The notes: generated by a model not told the origin, from the sequence alone. 40,282 bases of DNA from JBBDRV01 sp040905285 (GCA_040905285.1 JBBDRV010000106.1:1-40282), one strand, 5' to 3'. Numbered from the stretch's first letter, positions 24,618 to 33,268 are shown. Numbers and translations: made by a program.

Positions 24618-26854
24618 TCAGCAGCCTGTACATAATTTTATTCAGCCTTTCGGTCGTGCTGCAGGGATCCATTCCGTCCACGGAAGGGCCCCGGCGTGCA
24701 GGTTACGTATCCGGCTGGACCACCGCGGCCGGGATCCGGGCTGCCCTGCAGCCGCCGGCGCCTGTGGCCGGTACACCAGCCAATACGATCCCTGATGCCC
24801 CGGCCGACACGATCCCCGATGTACTCCCGGAGACCATCCCCGTGGCCCTACCCGACACGATTCCCGATGTACTCCCGGAGACCATCCCCGTGGCCCTACC
24901 CGACACGATTCCCGATGTACTCCCGGAGACCATCCCCGTGGCCCTACCCGACACGATTCCCGGGGCACCGCCCGATACCATGCCCGATCCCCCCCTGGAC
25001 CCGACCACCGATACACAACAGGACCCCGGTACGGCCCAGCCGGATGAGGTGCAAACAGAGGTTGACGTATGGCCGGACGCCAGGGCTCCGGGATACAGGA
25101 CGGCAGAAACCGACAGTACGCTCCGGTGGTTTATGGCCCTCGACTGGACCAGCCGGATGTACAGGGAACCGGGGGTGATTACCTACAGGACGGGCCAGCT
25201 GGGGCTCCCTTCGGGACTCGATATCCACAGTTATGAAAACAGGCACCAGAAACTGATTCTCAATGAGATGGATGTGACGAACCCGGTGACCGGCCAGATC
25301 AACTGGAACCGCGTACCGATACACAAAATCCGCACGGTTCAGATTTCCGACCGCGGCTATACCCACCGGAGCCGGGTGAATCTGCGGGAATATTACACAG
25401 TTCAGCCGAGAACCTATCTCAATTTTGACGAGGGTGCGGGTGACTACCGGAGCCTGGAATTTAGCTTCACCCATAATTTCGATGCGCGGACCAACGTGGA
25501 ACTGGCATTCTGGGACAGGCGGGATGGAGACAATCAACCCAGGAATGAGCTGGAAGGCCGTCAGATCACGATGAAGGCCAGGCACAACCTCACAGACAGG
25601 GTGGTTCTGAAAGCGGGATATGTCAACAACGGGCTGGATCACCAGCGCTCATTCGGTTACAACGTACCGGATCCGGCCTTCTACCATTTTAACCCGTACA
25701 ATGCCCAGCCGGTGGAACCGAATGCCAACTCCAATCTGACGACCAACGATCTCTATGCACAGATTTTCCGGCGGCCGGATGAGAACCGTCCTGCAACCGC
25801 TGCGGCAGGATTGAGTTATCAGACAAACAACTGGAGTCTGGAATACAGCCAGGATTCAACGGCGTATGCCCTGAGCAATATGGGAGCTTTCGGCTGGCAG
25901 GAATTCCGTGCGGGAGAGTCGACACACCGGGTAAAAGCGAGTGCATATGCCCTGGGCGATGGAAGCGGGCGGTCGCTGACAGCAGACAGCTGGTTCGGGT
26001 GGGAAACCGCACTGCGGTCGGAGATGCGGATTTTCCCCTGGCTCAACGGCCGCCTCGAAGGGCGTCATGAAGGGAGAAATGACGACCGGACCGGCTATGA
26101 AGCGGCGGCAAGCCTGGTGGTCGAACCCGTTGACTGGTTTCGGGTCGAGGGTTTCGGGGGGACCGGCTTGTCGATACCCGACCTGCAGTCGCTGTACTGG
26201 AATTCCATAGACTATCTGGGCAATGAAAACCTGGCCGGCGAAAGCGGTTTCCACACCGGCGTCCTGTCGGAACTGCAGCTGGGCTCCCACATTTCTGCCG
26301 GAATGAGGCTGGAGACCAGGGACGTATCCGACGGAATTTTCCCGGATCCGGATGGAACCTTTACCAATATCGACCCCTATACGAGCCTGTCGGCAACGGG
26401 CTGGCTGAACCTGGACAGCCCGCTGTTTGAAGGCTCTGTCTCGGCAACCATGAAGGACTTCTCCTCCGCCTCCGCCAACCCGGTGAACATACGCCTGGAC
26501 CAGGGAGGGACCCGCACATGGGTGAAAGGGTCTTTCTACTGGAAGAACTATCTGTTCGAGAGGGCCACGTTTGTCAAGGCGGGCCTGTCCGGAATGATTT
26601 CGCCGGGCGGCTACCTGCCCTCGGATTATGTGGTTCCGCTGAACCGGTGGCATCACGGCGGAGCGGGAAGGCTCCTCCCCGGTTTCCACAGGGTGGATGT
26701 GGATGTATCGGCCAGAATCCGCTGGTTCATGCTGATGCTGAGGTATGAAAATGTACTTGACGGAGTTCAGCAGGCGGGATACTTTGAAGCGGATTCCTAC
26801 CCGATGCCGGGCCGGCGGCTGATCGTTGCGTTGCGGATTGTGTTCACAAACTGA
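24614..26854 (+). CDS. TonB-receptor-like outer-membrane beta-barrel protein
   Basis: Predicted outer-membrane protein of 746 residues. A signal peptide (LYIILFSLSVVLQGS) is followed by a Pro/Thr-rich region with a 16-residue repeat (about 64-112). A reduced plug-like segment near 215-245 reads LILNEMDVTNPVTGQINWNRV and PIHKIRTVQIS, similar to TonB plug motifs. The rest alternates aromatic and polar residues as in a barrel. The end, MLRYENVLDGVQQAGYF then YPMPGRRLIVALRIVF, is typical of TonB-dependent receptors. No full TonB box or carboxypeptidase-like domain is seen. The TTG start overlaps the cinA stop (TTGA), implying coupling. The ligand is unknown. Confidence 0.82.
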   Translation: MISSLYIILFSLSVVLQGSIPSTEGPRRAGYVSGWTTAAGIRAALQPPAPVAGTPANTIPDAPADTIPDVLPETIPVALPDTIPDVLPETIPVALPDTIPDVLPETIPVALPDTIPGAPPDTMPDPPLDPTTDTQQDPGTAQPDEVQTEVDVWPDARAPGYRTAETDSTLRWFMALDWTSRMYREPGVITYRTGQLGLPSGLDIHSYENRHQKLILNEMDVTNPVTGQINWNRVPIHKIRTVQISDRGYTHRSRVNLREYYTVQPRTYLNFDEGAGDYRSLEFSFTHNFDARTNVELAFWDRRDGDNQPRNELEGRQITMKARHNLTDRVVLKAGYVNNGLDHQRSFGYNVPDPAFYHFNPYNAQPVEPNANSNLTTNDLYAQIFRRPDENRPATAAAGLSYQTNNWSLEYSQDSTAYALSNMGAFGWQEFRAGESTHRVKASAYALGDGSGRSLTADSWFGWETALRSEMRIFPWLNGRLEGRHEGRNDDRTGYEAAASLVVEPVDWFRVEGFGGTGLSIPDLQSLYWNSIDYLGNENLAGESGFHTGVLSELQLGSHISAGMRLETRDVSDGIFPDPDGTFTNIDPYTSLSATGWLNLDSPLFEGSVSATMKDFSSASANPVNIRLDQGGTRTWVKGSFYWKNYLFERATFVKAGLSGMISPGGYLPSDYVVPLNRWHHGGAGRLLPGFHRVDVDVSARIRWFMLMLRYENVLDGVQQAGYFEADSYPMPGRRLIVALRIVFTN
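24804..24947 (+). repeat. 48-bp coding minisatellite, three copies
   Basis: Three tandem, nearly identical 48-bp units encode the 16-residue repeat PDTIPDVLPETIPVAL, and a partial fourth follows. It lies just after the signal peptide of the barrel protein. The near-identity at DNA level suggests recent expansion. Confidence 0.92.
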
Positions 26855-27125
26855 GCGCAGGCGCGGTTGGTGCTGATTCGGCAATGGCCCTGGTAATAAA
26901 CAATGGCACTGGCAACAATAATGACAAAAGCAGTACATTAATGATGACGAACCGCCGGGCGGATTGCACGCACGCAGGCGGAACCGGAAAGCAGGTGCAG
27001 ATTTTACATAAACAGCAAGATATACCGGCCACAGGCAGATCAATGACGGATCAGCCTGTGACAGACAGAAACCGGACAGATAAACCGGGGCTAACCCTGA
27101 ACGGGAATAACAGGCAGGTGAAGAA

Positions 27126-27995
27126 ATGAGTGTTCGTTATGTTTTGAAAGAAGGCGTCTCCGGACTCAGGCGGACCCGGCTGGCTTCTTTTACCTCTGTG
27201 TTTTCACTTTTTATCGCTGTCTTCCTCATCGGGATGCTTGCCCGGATCGGGTACAACGCCTATGAAGTGGCACAGACATTGCGCCAGCAGATCGAAGTCG
27301 AGATATTTCTGGAGGATCTCGATCAGCAGACCACGGGTGAAATTCAGTCAAGGCTGGAACAGATCTCACTCGTGGAAACCCTCACCTATATTTCCACAGA
27401 CAGCGCGGCAGCCATATTCCGTGAGGAATTCGGTTACGGCAGCGAGTCGATGGCGAATATGCAGTTTTTGCCGGCTTCTTTCAGGCTGGTCATCGACGGA
27501 CAGGCCGATATCGGAGAGGTGGATGAAACCGTGGATGAAATCGGCAGCTGGCGGGGCGTAGACGAGGTCCGGTTTAACCTGGCCCTGCTTCAGATGCTGC
27601 AGTCCCGGATTGAACTGACAGCCCTTGCCGGCGGGGGAATGGCACTGCTCGTCATCATTGCGGCCATTGCCCTCGTATTCAATACGATCCGCCTGACAAT
27701 CTATTCCAAACGCGACCTGATCCGGGCGATGAAGCTTGTGGGGGCCACCAACGGATTTATCAGACGACCTTTCCTGGTGGAGGGGATGCTGCAGGGAGCC
27801 ATCGCCGGACTGCTGGCCAGCGGTCTCCTTTATCTGCTGTTTACCTACATCATACCGGTCTATATTCCCCAGATGGGGCTTCTGGACTGGCCTTTCGGGC
27901 GATGGTACTATCTGTCGGGCGGCATGATGCTGACAGCCCTGGTGATGGGCTGGTGGGGAAGCCGCTGGGCCTCCCGCACCTTCATTAAGGCTTAG
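27126..27995 (+). CDS. ftsX: Cell-division permease-like protein FtsX
   Basis: Membrane subunit of the FtsEX complex, which couples the divisome to peptidoglycan hydrolases. The 289-residue protein has the FtsX layout: a cytoplasmic start, a first helix at about 21-43 (FTSVFSLFIAVFLIGML), an extracytoplasmic domain (about 45-165) beginning QQIEVEIFLEDLDQQ, and three C-terminal helices. The cytoplasmic segment NTIRLTIYSKRDLIRAMKLVGAT is the FtsX-family signature. An AGGTGAAG ribosome-binding site precedes ATG 27126. No ftsE is in the window; in Bacteroidota the two genes are often apart. The stop codon touches the start of the palindromic-repeat array. Confidence 0.94.
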   Translation: MSVRYVLKEGVSGLRRTRLASFTSVFSLFIAVFLIGMLARIGYNAYEVAQTLRQQIEVEIFLEDLDQQTTGEIQSRLEQISLVETLTYISTDSAAAIFREEFGYGSESMANMQFLPASFRLVIDGQADIGEVDETVDEIGSWRGVDEVRFNLALLQMLQSRIELTALAGGGMALLVIIAAIALVFNTIRLTIYSKRDLIRAMKLVGATNGFIRRPFLVEGMLQGAIAGLLASGLLYLLFTYIIPVYIPQMGLLDWPFGRWYYLSGGMMLTALVMGWWGSRWASRTFIKA

Positions 27996-28516
27996 GGGCT
28001 GCAGGCCTGGCTTGGCAGGCTGCGCATGCGATCTTTTGTCGCATCGGCATCCCGTTTTTTCGATCCATAACCCCGCTATGAATCTCTAAAATCGTGTCCC
28101 GCTGCGCCAAAATCTCATCCTGCTCGCTTTCTGCCCGTCAGGCCTACAGCCCCCTGGGGATTGGCGACGTCCTGGCCCGGCAGGCTGCGCATGCGATCTT
28201 TTGTCGCATCGGCATCCCGTTTTTTCGATCCATNNNNNNNNNNNNNNNNNNNNNNNNNNNNNNNNNNNNNNNNNNNNNNNNNNNNNNNNNNNNNNNNNNN
28301 NNNNNNNNNNNNNNNNNNNNNNNNNNNNNNNNNTCTCTAAAATCGTGTCCCGCTGCGCCAAAATCTCATCCTGCTCGCTTTCTGCCCGCTAGGCCTACAG
28401 CCCCCTGGGGATTGGCGACGTCCTGGTTTGGCCCGGCAGGCTACAGCCCCCTGCGGATTGGCGGCGTCCTGGCTTGGCAGGCTGCGCATGCGATCTTTTG
28501 TCGCATCGGCATCCCG
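27995..28516 (+). repeat. Tandem array of palindromic elements, interrupted by gap
   Basis: The first unit (27995-28153) is 159 bp with terminal inverted repeats GGGGCTGCAGGCCTG and CAGGCCTACAGCCCC, one mismatch. The array repeats with a 165-bp period (28014, 28179), is broken by Ns, and resumes with partial units to 28516. A 115-nt core (28019-28133) matches the core of the 29224-29383 element in sequence and exact length. It contains an internal hairpin ATGCGA/TCGCAT. Short translated frames across it are artefacts of the repeat. Confidence 0.9.
28234..28333. other. Assembly gap, 100 Ns
   Basis: Exactly 100 Ns lie inside the second repeat unit. Aligning both sides to the first unit shows that at least 14 nt are missing, or that plus any number of 165-bp units. 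The 100 is a placeholder size. Confidence 0.97.
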
Positions 28517-28538
28517 CCAGACGGTCATTCGCTGTCTG

Positions 28539-29045
28539 TTATTCGCTGTTTATGGTCTTGATCTTGTTGCCGGTTTTTTTTCGGCGCTCGCATTCTTCCA
28601 GATCGCTGCAGCTGCCGAACAGGTGCAGGGAATGGCCGGTGATATTAAAATCGTAGATCTTTTCCATCATCTTCTGGATCTCCAGGATCCGAGGATCACA
28701 GAATTCAATAACCACTCCGCATTCCTTGCAGATCATATGGTCGTGCTGCTGATAGGCATAGGCGCGTTCATAGTAGTACTGGTTCTTGCCGAACTGCTGC
28801 CGGAGAACCAGGCCGCATTCGACCAGCAGGTCCAGCGTATTATAGACCGTGGCCCTGGACACCCTGGTCCCCGCATTTTTCATGTTGAAAAAGATATCGT
28901 CAGCATCAAAATGACCGTCGGACTTGTAGATTTCATCCAGGACCATAAAACGTTCAGGTGTCTGCCGCTGGTTGCGCTCCTTCAGATAGGTCCTGAATAT
29001 TTCCTTGACCAGTGTGATCGTCTCTTCTTGTGCCGGATGCGCCAT
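28539..29045 (-). CDS. Fur-family transcriptional regulator
   Basis: Metal-responsive DNA-binding repressor of 168 residues. The winged-helix part contains RQTPERFMVLDEIY and the recognition segment VSRATVYNTLDLLVECGLV. The metal and dimer part has HDHMICKECG (His101, His103, Cys106, Cys109) and a second cysteine pair, Cys146 and Cys152, spaced by five residues. Compared with E. coli Fur the sequence GHSLHLFGSCSDLEEC fits Fur rather than Zur, but Fur and PerR cannot be separated with confidence. ATG 29045 is the natural start. It is divergent from the acyl-CoA ligase gene and flanked on both sides by palindromic elements. Confidence 0.92.
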   Translation of the reverse strand: MAHPAQEETITLVKEIFRTYLKERNQRQTPERFMVLDEIYKSDGHFDADDIFFNMKNAGTRVSRATVYNTLDLLVECGLVLRQQFGKNQYYYERAYAYQQHDHMICKECGVVIEFCDPRILEIQKMMEKIYDFNITGHSLHLFGSCSDLEECERRKKTGNKIKTINSE

Positions 29046-29223
29046 AATTTTTACCCCTGGGTCTGGAATGGTGAAAATAAACTATTTGTATGCTGTAACG
29101 GCCCCGACTCTCACTTCTTGTTATCCGGCTGCTGCCGCAGACGGGCTGGAAGCCGGGCTGTGACAGCCTGTGATGCCGAGCTGTGATTCCGAGTCTGAAG
29201 TCAGGCATTGATTGTCATGCTAT

Positions 29224-29383
29224 CAGTCTGTCGGACTTACTCTACAGAGCTGCGCATGCGATCTTTTTACACATTGGAATCCCGCTTTCTCGTTCCGTAA
29301 CACCGCTACGAACCTCAAAAGTCGTGTTCCACTGTGCCAAAATCTCGACCTGCTCGCTTTCTGTTCCTAAGTCCGACAGACTG
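29224..29383 (+). mobile_element. Intact 160-bp palindromic, MITE-like element
   Basis: The ends are a perfect 16-bp inverted repeat, CAGTCTGTCGGACTTA and TAAGTCCGACAGACTG. Between them, a 115-nt core (29249-29363) is shared with the array at 27995-28516. There is no coding capacity. No convincing target-site duplication is visible, so MITE is a description by shape; a REP-like or structured-RNA repeat is an alternative. Confidence 0.75.
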
Positions 29384-29389
29384 TTATGA

Positions 29390-29421
29390 TTGCTGACTAT
29401 TAAAGGGAAAATTTTATCTTG
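29390..29421 (+). promoter_or_regulatory. Candidate promoter of acyl-CoA ligase gene
   Basis: TTG at 29390-29392 and TATCTTG at 29415-29421, 22 nt apart, fit the Bacteroidota pattern TTG-N17-23-TAnnTTTG approximately. It starts 7 bp after the palindromic element. Confidence 0.3.
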
Positions 29422-29478
29422 TACCAAAGAGCCCGAATAAGAGCCCGAATAACAACCACCTGAGACCTGCCCGAGTCT

Positions 29479-31365
29479 ATGCCAACAACCGTTCCGTTCG
29501 AAACGATTGCCGATTTATATATACATCTTGTAAGAAAATACAAAAATTCTTCAAAAACAGCTTTCGGTTATAAACCCTCGGAAAAATCCGGCTATAAAAC
29601 GGTGACATGGGATGAGACGGAACGGGATGTGGAAGCCATGGCGGGATTCCTGCTGGAAAAGGGAACAAAACCGGGCGACCGCATAGCCATCCTGAGCGAG
29701 AACAGATACGAATGGGCGGTGATCGACCTTGCCGTCCAGCGGATCGGCGCAGTGAATGTGGCTCTTTATGCGTCGCTGCCTGCCGACCAGTGTGAATTCA
29801 TCCTCCGGGATTCGGGGGCGCAGCTGTTTTTTGTCTCTACGGGCATCCAGCTCAGGAAAGCGGTGGAGGTATTTGGCCGCTGCAGCGACCTGACCCATGT
29901 AATAGCGTTTGACGAGCCCAAAAAAGCGGAGCTGGCAGACCGGGATTATGTCACCCTCTACGAGCGGGCCCTTGCCGACGGGCGTGCGGTGCACGAAAGG
30001 CACCGGGAAACCCTCCGTCTGAGGGAGAGGGATATCCAGCCGGAGAGTCTGTCGACTCTGATTTATACCTCCGGCACAACCGGAGCGCCGAAAGGGGCGA
30101 TGCTGACCCACAGGAATATCGTCAGCAATGTAAAAGCCGCCCATGAAGCCATCCATATCGATGCAAACGACCGCTGTCTTTCCTTCCTTCCCCTCAGCCA
30201 TTCGTTCGAGCGTACCGGCGGATACTACGCCATGCTCGCCGGCGGTGCGGAAATTTATTATGCGCAGAGTGTGGATACAGTCGCCAAAAATATGCTGGAA
30301 TGCAGTCCGACCATTGTGGTGAGCGTTCCCCGCCTTTTTGAAAAAATATACAATCTGGTCACCAAACGTGTGGAAGAGGGCGGCGCTGTCAAAAAGGCGA
30401 TTTTCAACTGGGGAATGACCATCGGCAGGCGGTATTCCGAAGGGGAAAGGGGACTGGTCAGCCTGCAGAAAAAGCTTGCCGACAAACTGGTGTTTGACAA
30501 AATCAAACAGCGGACCGGAGGCCGTATCCGCTTTTTTGTTTCCGGCGGGGCGCCTCTCCCGGCAGAAATCGGCACGTTTTTTATGTCGGCGGGCCTCAAC
30601 ATACTGGAAGGGTACGGACTGACGGAAACCTCACCGGTGATTACCTGCAACCGGTATGGCGACGAGCGGATGGGCTCGGTCGGCAAAGTGATCAACGGCG
30701 TCACCGTGGGGATCCAGCAGCTGGGCGACAACCGGATCATCGCGGAGATCAGCGGGGAGGACTACCCGACGGTTCTGACGTCCGGGCCGGGCGAAGTTCT
30801 CTGCAAAGGTCCCAATGTGATGAAGGGCTACTGGCAGCAGGAAGAGGAAACCAGACGGATGATCGATGTCGGCGGCTGGCTCCACACGGGGGATATCGGC
30901 CGGTTTGCTGAAGGGCGCCTGATAATCACCGACCGGATCAGGCATATGATTGTCAATGCGGGCGGCAAGAACATTTATCCGGGGCCGATTGAAGAGCTGT
31001 TCAAAACCAGCAAGTGGATAGAGCAGCTGGTCCTGGTCGGCGAGGGCAGGAGCTACATGGGCGCGCTGGTCGTTCCCGATTTTGAAGCCGTCGGGGACTA
31101 TGCAAAAGAACAGGAACTCGGGTACGACAGCATGAAAGACCTGCTTGAGCAGGAGGCCGTCACGGCCCTGTTCCGGAGGGAGATACACTCTTTCTCCAAA
31201 AAACTTGCCCCGCACGAGAAAATCCGGGACTTCCGGCTTGTACCGGATGAATTTACCGTGGAGACGGGCGAACTGACCCCTACACTGAAAGTAAAGCGGC
31301 GGATCATCGAAAAGAAATACAGGGACGAGATAGAGGCCCTTTTCAGTAATGACAAAGCGAGGTGA
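29479..31365 (+). CDS. Long-chain fatty acid--CoA ligase (AMP-forming)
   Basis: Adenylate-forming enzyme of 628 residues that activates fatty acids to acyl-CoA with ATP. The P-loop STLIYTSGTTGAPKGAMLTH, FLPLSHSFERTGGYY, the A5 motif EGYGLTETSPVI, the A7 motif GWLHTGDIGRF and the hinge IITDRIRHMIVNAGGKNIYP are complete. The last is typical of the FadD15-like long-chain branch. The C-terminal catalytic lysine region is LTPTLKVKRR. The ATG start follows an AT-rich spacer. The next gene overlaps its end by 17 bp, so the two are probably co-transcribed. The chain-length preference is not readable. Confidence 0.94.
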   Translation: MPTTVPFETIADLYIHLVRKYKNSSKTAFGYKPSEKSGYKTVTWDETERDVEAMAGFLLEKGTKPGDRIAILSENRYEWAVIDLAVQRIGAVNVALYASLPADQCEFILRDSGAQLFFVSTGIQLRKAVEVFGRCSDLTHVIAFDEPKKAELADRDYVTLYERALADGRAVHERHRETLRLRERDIQPESLSTLIYTSGTTGAPKGAMLTHRNIVSNVKAAHEAIHIDANDRCLSFLPLSHSFERTGGYYAMLAGGAEIYYAQSVDTVAKNMLECSPTIVVSVPRLFEKIYNLVTKRVEEGGAVKKAIFNWGMTIGRRYSEGERGLVSLQKKLADKLVFDKIKQRTGGRIRFFVSGGAPLPAEIGTFFMSAGLNILEGYGLTETSPVITCNRYGDERMGSVGKVINGVTVGIQQLGDNRIIAEISGEDYPTVLTSGPGEVLCKGPNVMKGYWQQEEETRRMIDVGGWLHTGDIGRFAEGRLIITDRIRHMIVNAGGKNIYPGPIEELFKTSKWIEQLVLVGEGRSYMGALVVPDFEAVGDYAKEQELGYDSMKDLLEQEAVTALFRREIHSFSKKLAPHEKIRDFRLVPDEFTVETGELTPTLKVKRRIIEKKYRDEIEALFSNDKAR

Positions 31366-33235
31366 ATTGAGATTGATTGACAGAATAACCGGCATTCCGG
31401 GGATAATCAGATATTTTACAGTCCGGCGGATGGCGGTACTGGTCCTGTTTTCCGTCCTGGCGGCGGCGGCAGAAGTGACCGCCCTGCTGTTCCTGCTACC
31501 TCTGGCGGACCTGTTGGATGTGTTCAGCGCACCGCCCCTGCCGCTGTCTGTCACGGATAGGGTTCCGGGCCTCACCGATCTTACCGGATCGGCTACAGGC
31601 GTCTTTTTTATGATTTTTCTGATGATGCTCCTCCACGGCCTGTTGAAATGGTCGGCGGCACGCCGGGTTGACTATCTGGCGGCAAAGGTACCGCGTGAAC
31701 TGAAAGACAGGCTGTTCAGAAAGTATGAGAAGGTTACCTACGGCAGCGGGACGGGCGGAAATCAGCCGCTCAGCCGGCATCTGGAAGAGGGACGGCTGCA
31801 GAAGGCACGTCCGGGCAGCCGTATGCGGGGAGGAACCGGTGTCCGGTTCATCAACATCCTCCACACGGAAACAGACAAAGCCGCCCGCGGCCTCGTCCCC
31901 CTGATGCGTCTGCTGACTGCCGTCCCCGGCGCGGCAGTCTACCTGTCCGCCGCTTTTATCCTGGTCTTGCAGGGGAGTCTGGCCGTCCTCGCTTCCGGTA
32001 TGGCTTTCCTGTTTCTGTTATACACGTTGAAGATCATTCTGTTTTATTTCATGCCGCAGCCGGGTACGTCCGGAGATTTTAGGGGACTGTTTTCGCTGCG
32101 GGCTGCCGGATCCGGCAACCCGGGTTCTGCATTCTCTGTAACCGTATTGAGTGCTCTGCAGATTTTTAACGGCAGGATACAGGAGAGTTTCCGTATTCCG
32201 CTGACGGTGCTCATCCTCGTCTCTGCCGTTATGGCTGACCTGCCCGGAGACCCAGCGGCTGCCGGGACTGTTCTTGCCGGAGTGCTGATTTTTGCAAGAG
32301 GCCTGAACCAGCTGGAGGGCATCGGTAAAAATCTGACGGAAGCTGCGGAGGGAGTCGGAGCCCTGCAGGCCATCGCCACTGAACTGGACATGTCTGACGA
32401 CAGGCCGGACAGGAACAGGCCTGATCTGACTGTGACGGAGGACCGCAATCCGCCGGCTGTCCAGCCACAGAACGCCGGCCAGGGTGGCCAGGGTGCTGTC
32501 GGGGATACCGCCCGCGAAGCGGTTCCTGCTCCTGGAAAGCTCCGTGTGATATACCGCTTGTCACCGGAAGGGGCCAGTGCGGGGCGCAAAAAAAGCAAGC
32601 TGCCCCATGCCTCCAAGAAGCATTGCCTGCAAAATTGCATCGACGTGTTCGGAAAGGAAAACATCACCGTAGTGGGGGACAGGCTCGGAGAAGAGATGGA
32701 GGAATTTGTCATCCCGCGGGTGAAAACCTACTTCAGTGTGAACTGCGGCAACGGCAGAGACACTTTCTTTCATGCTCTTGGATACGGGCTGGATACATTT
32801 GAAAGTGATGACGTGCTCTATCTGCTTGAGGATGATTTTCTGCACAAAGCCGGAAGCGGCCAGATCCTGCGCGAAGGTCTGGGCATCTCATCCTATGCTT
32901 CACTATACGACCATCCGGACAAATACCTGAACAGGGAGTCAGGCGGCAATCCGTTTACAGAGTGGGGAGGCGAGATCACAAGACTGTTAAAAACAGAGAG
33001 TACCCACTGGAAACTGACCAATTCGACGGTAATGTCCTTTGCCGTCCATGTGAATACCATCCGGGAAGATGAGGATATTTTCAGGGAGATCAATACAGCC
33101 AAAGTTACCGACAGCTTCCGAACTTTTTTACGGCTGCGTGAGAAAAACCGCACACTGGTTACACCTGTCCCCGGCTGGAGCACACACACCGAACTGCGGT
33201 GGCTGTCCCCGTTTGAAGAATGGGAAAAAATCTGA
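31349..33235 (+). CDS. Fusion: ABC-exporter membrane domain + GT-A-like domain, no NBD
   Basis: Uninterrupted 628-residue frame. Residues 25-345 resemble the membrane domain of an ABC exporter, with about six helices (near 28-50, 84-104, 189-207, 208-235, 283-300 and 304-320). They end in KNLTEAAEGVGALQAIATEL, where a nucleotide-binding domain would normally begin. No Walker A, signature or Walker B follows. A Gln/Gly/Pro-rich linker (346-400) leads to a soluble domain (400-628). This starts with LRVIYRLSPEG, contains CIDVFGKENITVVGD and VLYLLEDDFLHKAG (EDD at 494-496), then SLYDHPDKY, and looks like a GT-A glycosyltransferase. The start overlaps the ligase stop by 17 bp. Either a real membrane-anchored transferase or the product of a deletion that fused two genes. 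Confidence 0.8.
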   Translation: MTKRGELRLIDRITGIPGIIRYFTVRRMAVLVLFSVLAAAAEVTALLFLLPLADLLDVFSAPPLPLSVTDRVPGLTDLTGSATGVFFMIFLMMLLHGLLKWSAARRVDYLAAKVPRELKDRLFRKYEKVTYGSGTGGNQPLSRHLEEGRLQKARPGSRMRGGTGVRFINILHTETDKAARGLVPLMRLLTAVPGAAVYLSAAFILVLQGSLAVLASGMAFLFLLYTLKIILFYFMPQPGTSGDFRGLFSLRAAGSGNPGSAFSVTVLSALQIFNGRIQESFRIPLTVLILVSAVMADLPGDPAAAGTVLAGVLIFARGLNQLEGIGKNLTEAAEGVGALQAIATELDMSDDRPDRNRPDLTVTEDRNPPAVQPQNAGQGGQGAVGDTAREAVPAPGKLRVIYRLSPEGASAGRKKSKLPHASKKHCLQNCIDVFGKENITVVGDRLGEEMEEFVIPRVKTYFSVNCGNGRDTFFHALGYGLDTFESDDVLYLLEDDFLHKAGSGQILREGLGISSYASLYDHPDKYLNRESGGNPFTEWGGEITRLLKTESTHWKLTNSTVMSFAVHVNTIREDEDIFREINTAKVTDSFRTFLRLREKNRTLVTPVPGWSTHTELRWLSPFEEWEKI

Positions 33236-33268
33236 TTCAGACGGGATTCCCGGGGTTCCGCCCTTCCT

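Larger units (their letters stand above)
29046..29478. other. Divergent spacer, Fur-family gene / acyl-CoA ligase
   Basis: This 433-bp region has no gene. It contains the intact 160-bp palindromic element (29224-29383), a candidate promoter right after it, and two copies of GAGCCCGAATAA ahead of the ligase start. I see no clear Fur box. Confidence 0.6.

Noticed and set aside
25856..27043. 395-codon minus-strand open frame
   Set aside because: It runs antisense to most of the barrel gene, has no family features, and results from codon bias of the GC-rich coding strand.
26884..27129. 82-codon plus-strand frame whose TGA overlaps the ftsX ATG
   Set aside because: The translation is low-complexity (Asn, Thr, Asp, Arg) with no hydrophobic core. 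It lies in a repeat-like spacer, and the overlap alone is not enough.
27995..28516. Possible CRISPR or integron array
   Set aside because: The 165-bp units repeat as a whole, with no variable cassettes, integrase or attC-like sites.
28094..28561. Frames across the repeat array and Ns, with peptide words such as CAKISSCSLSAR
   Set aside because: They recur because the DNA repeats, run through the N gap, and have no ribosome-binding sites; such peptides are artefacts of the element.
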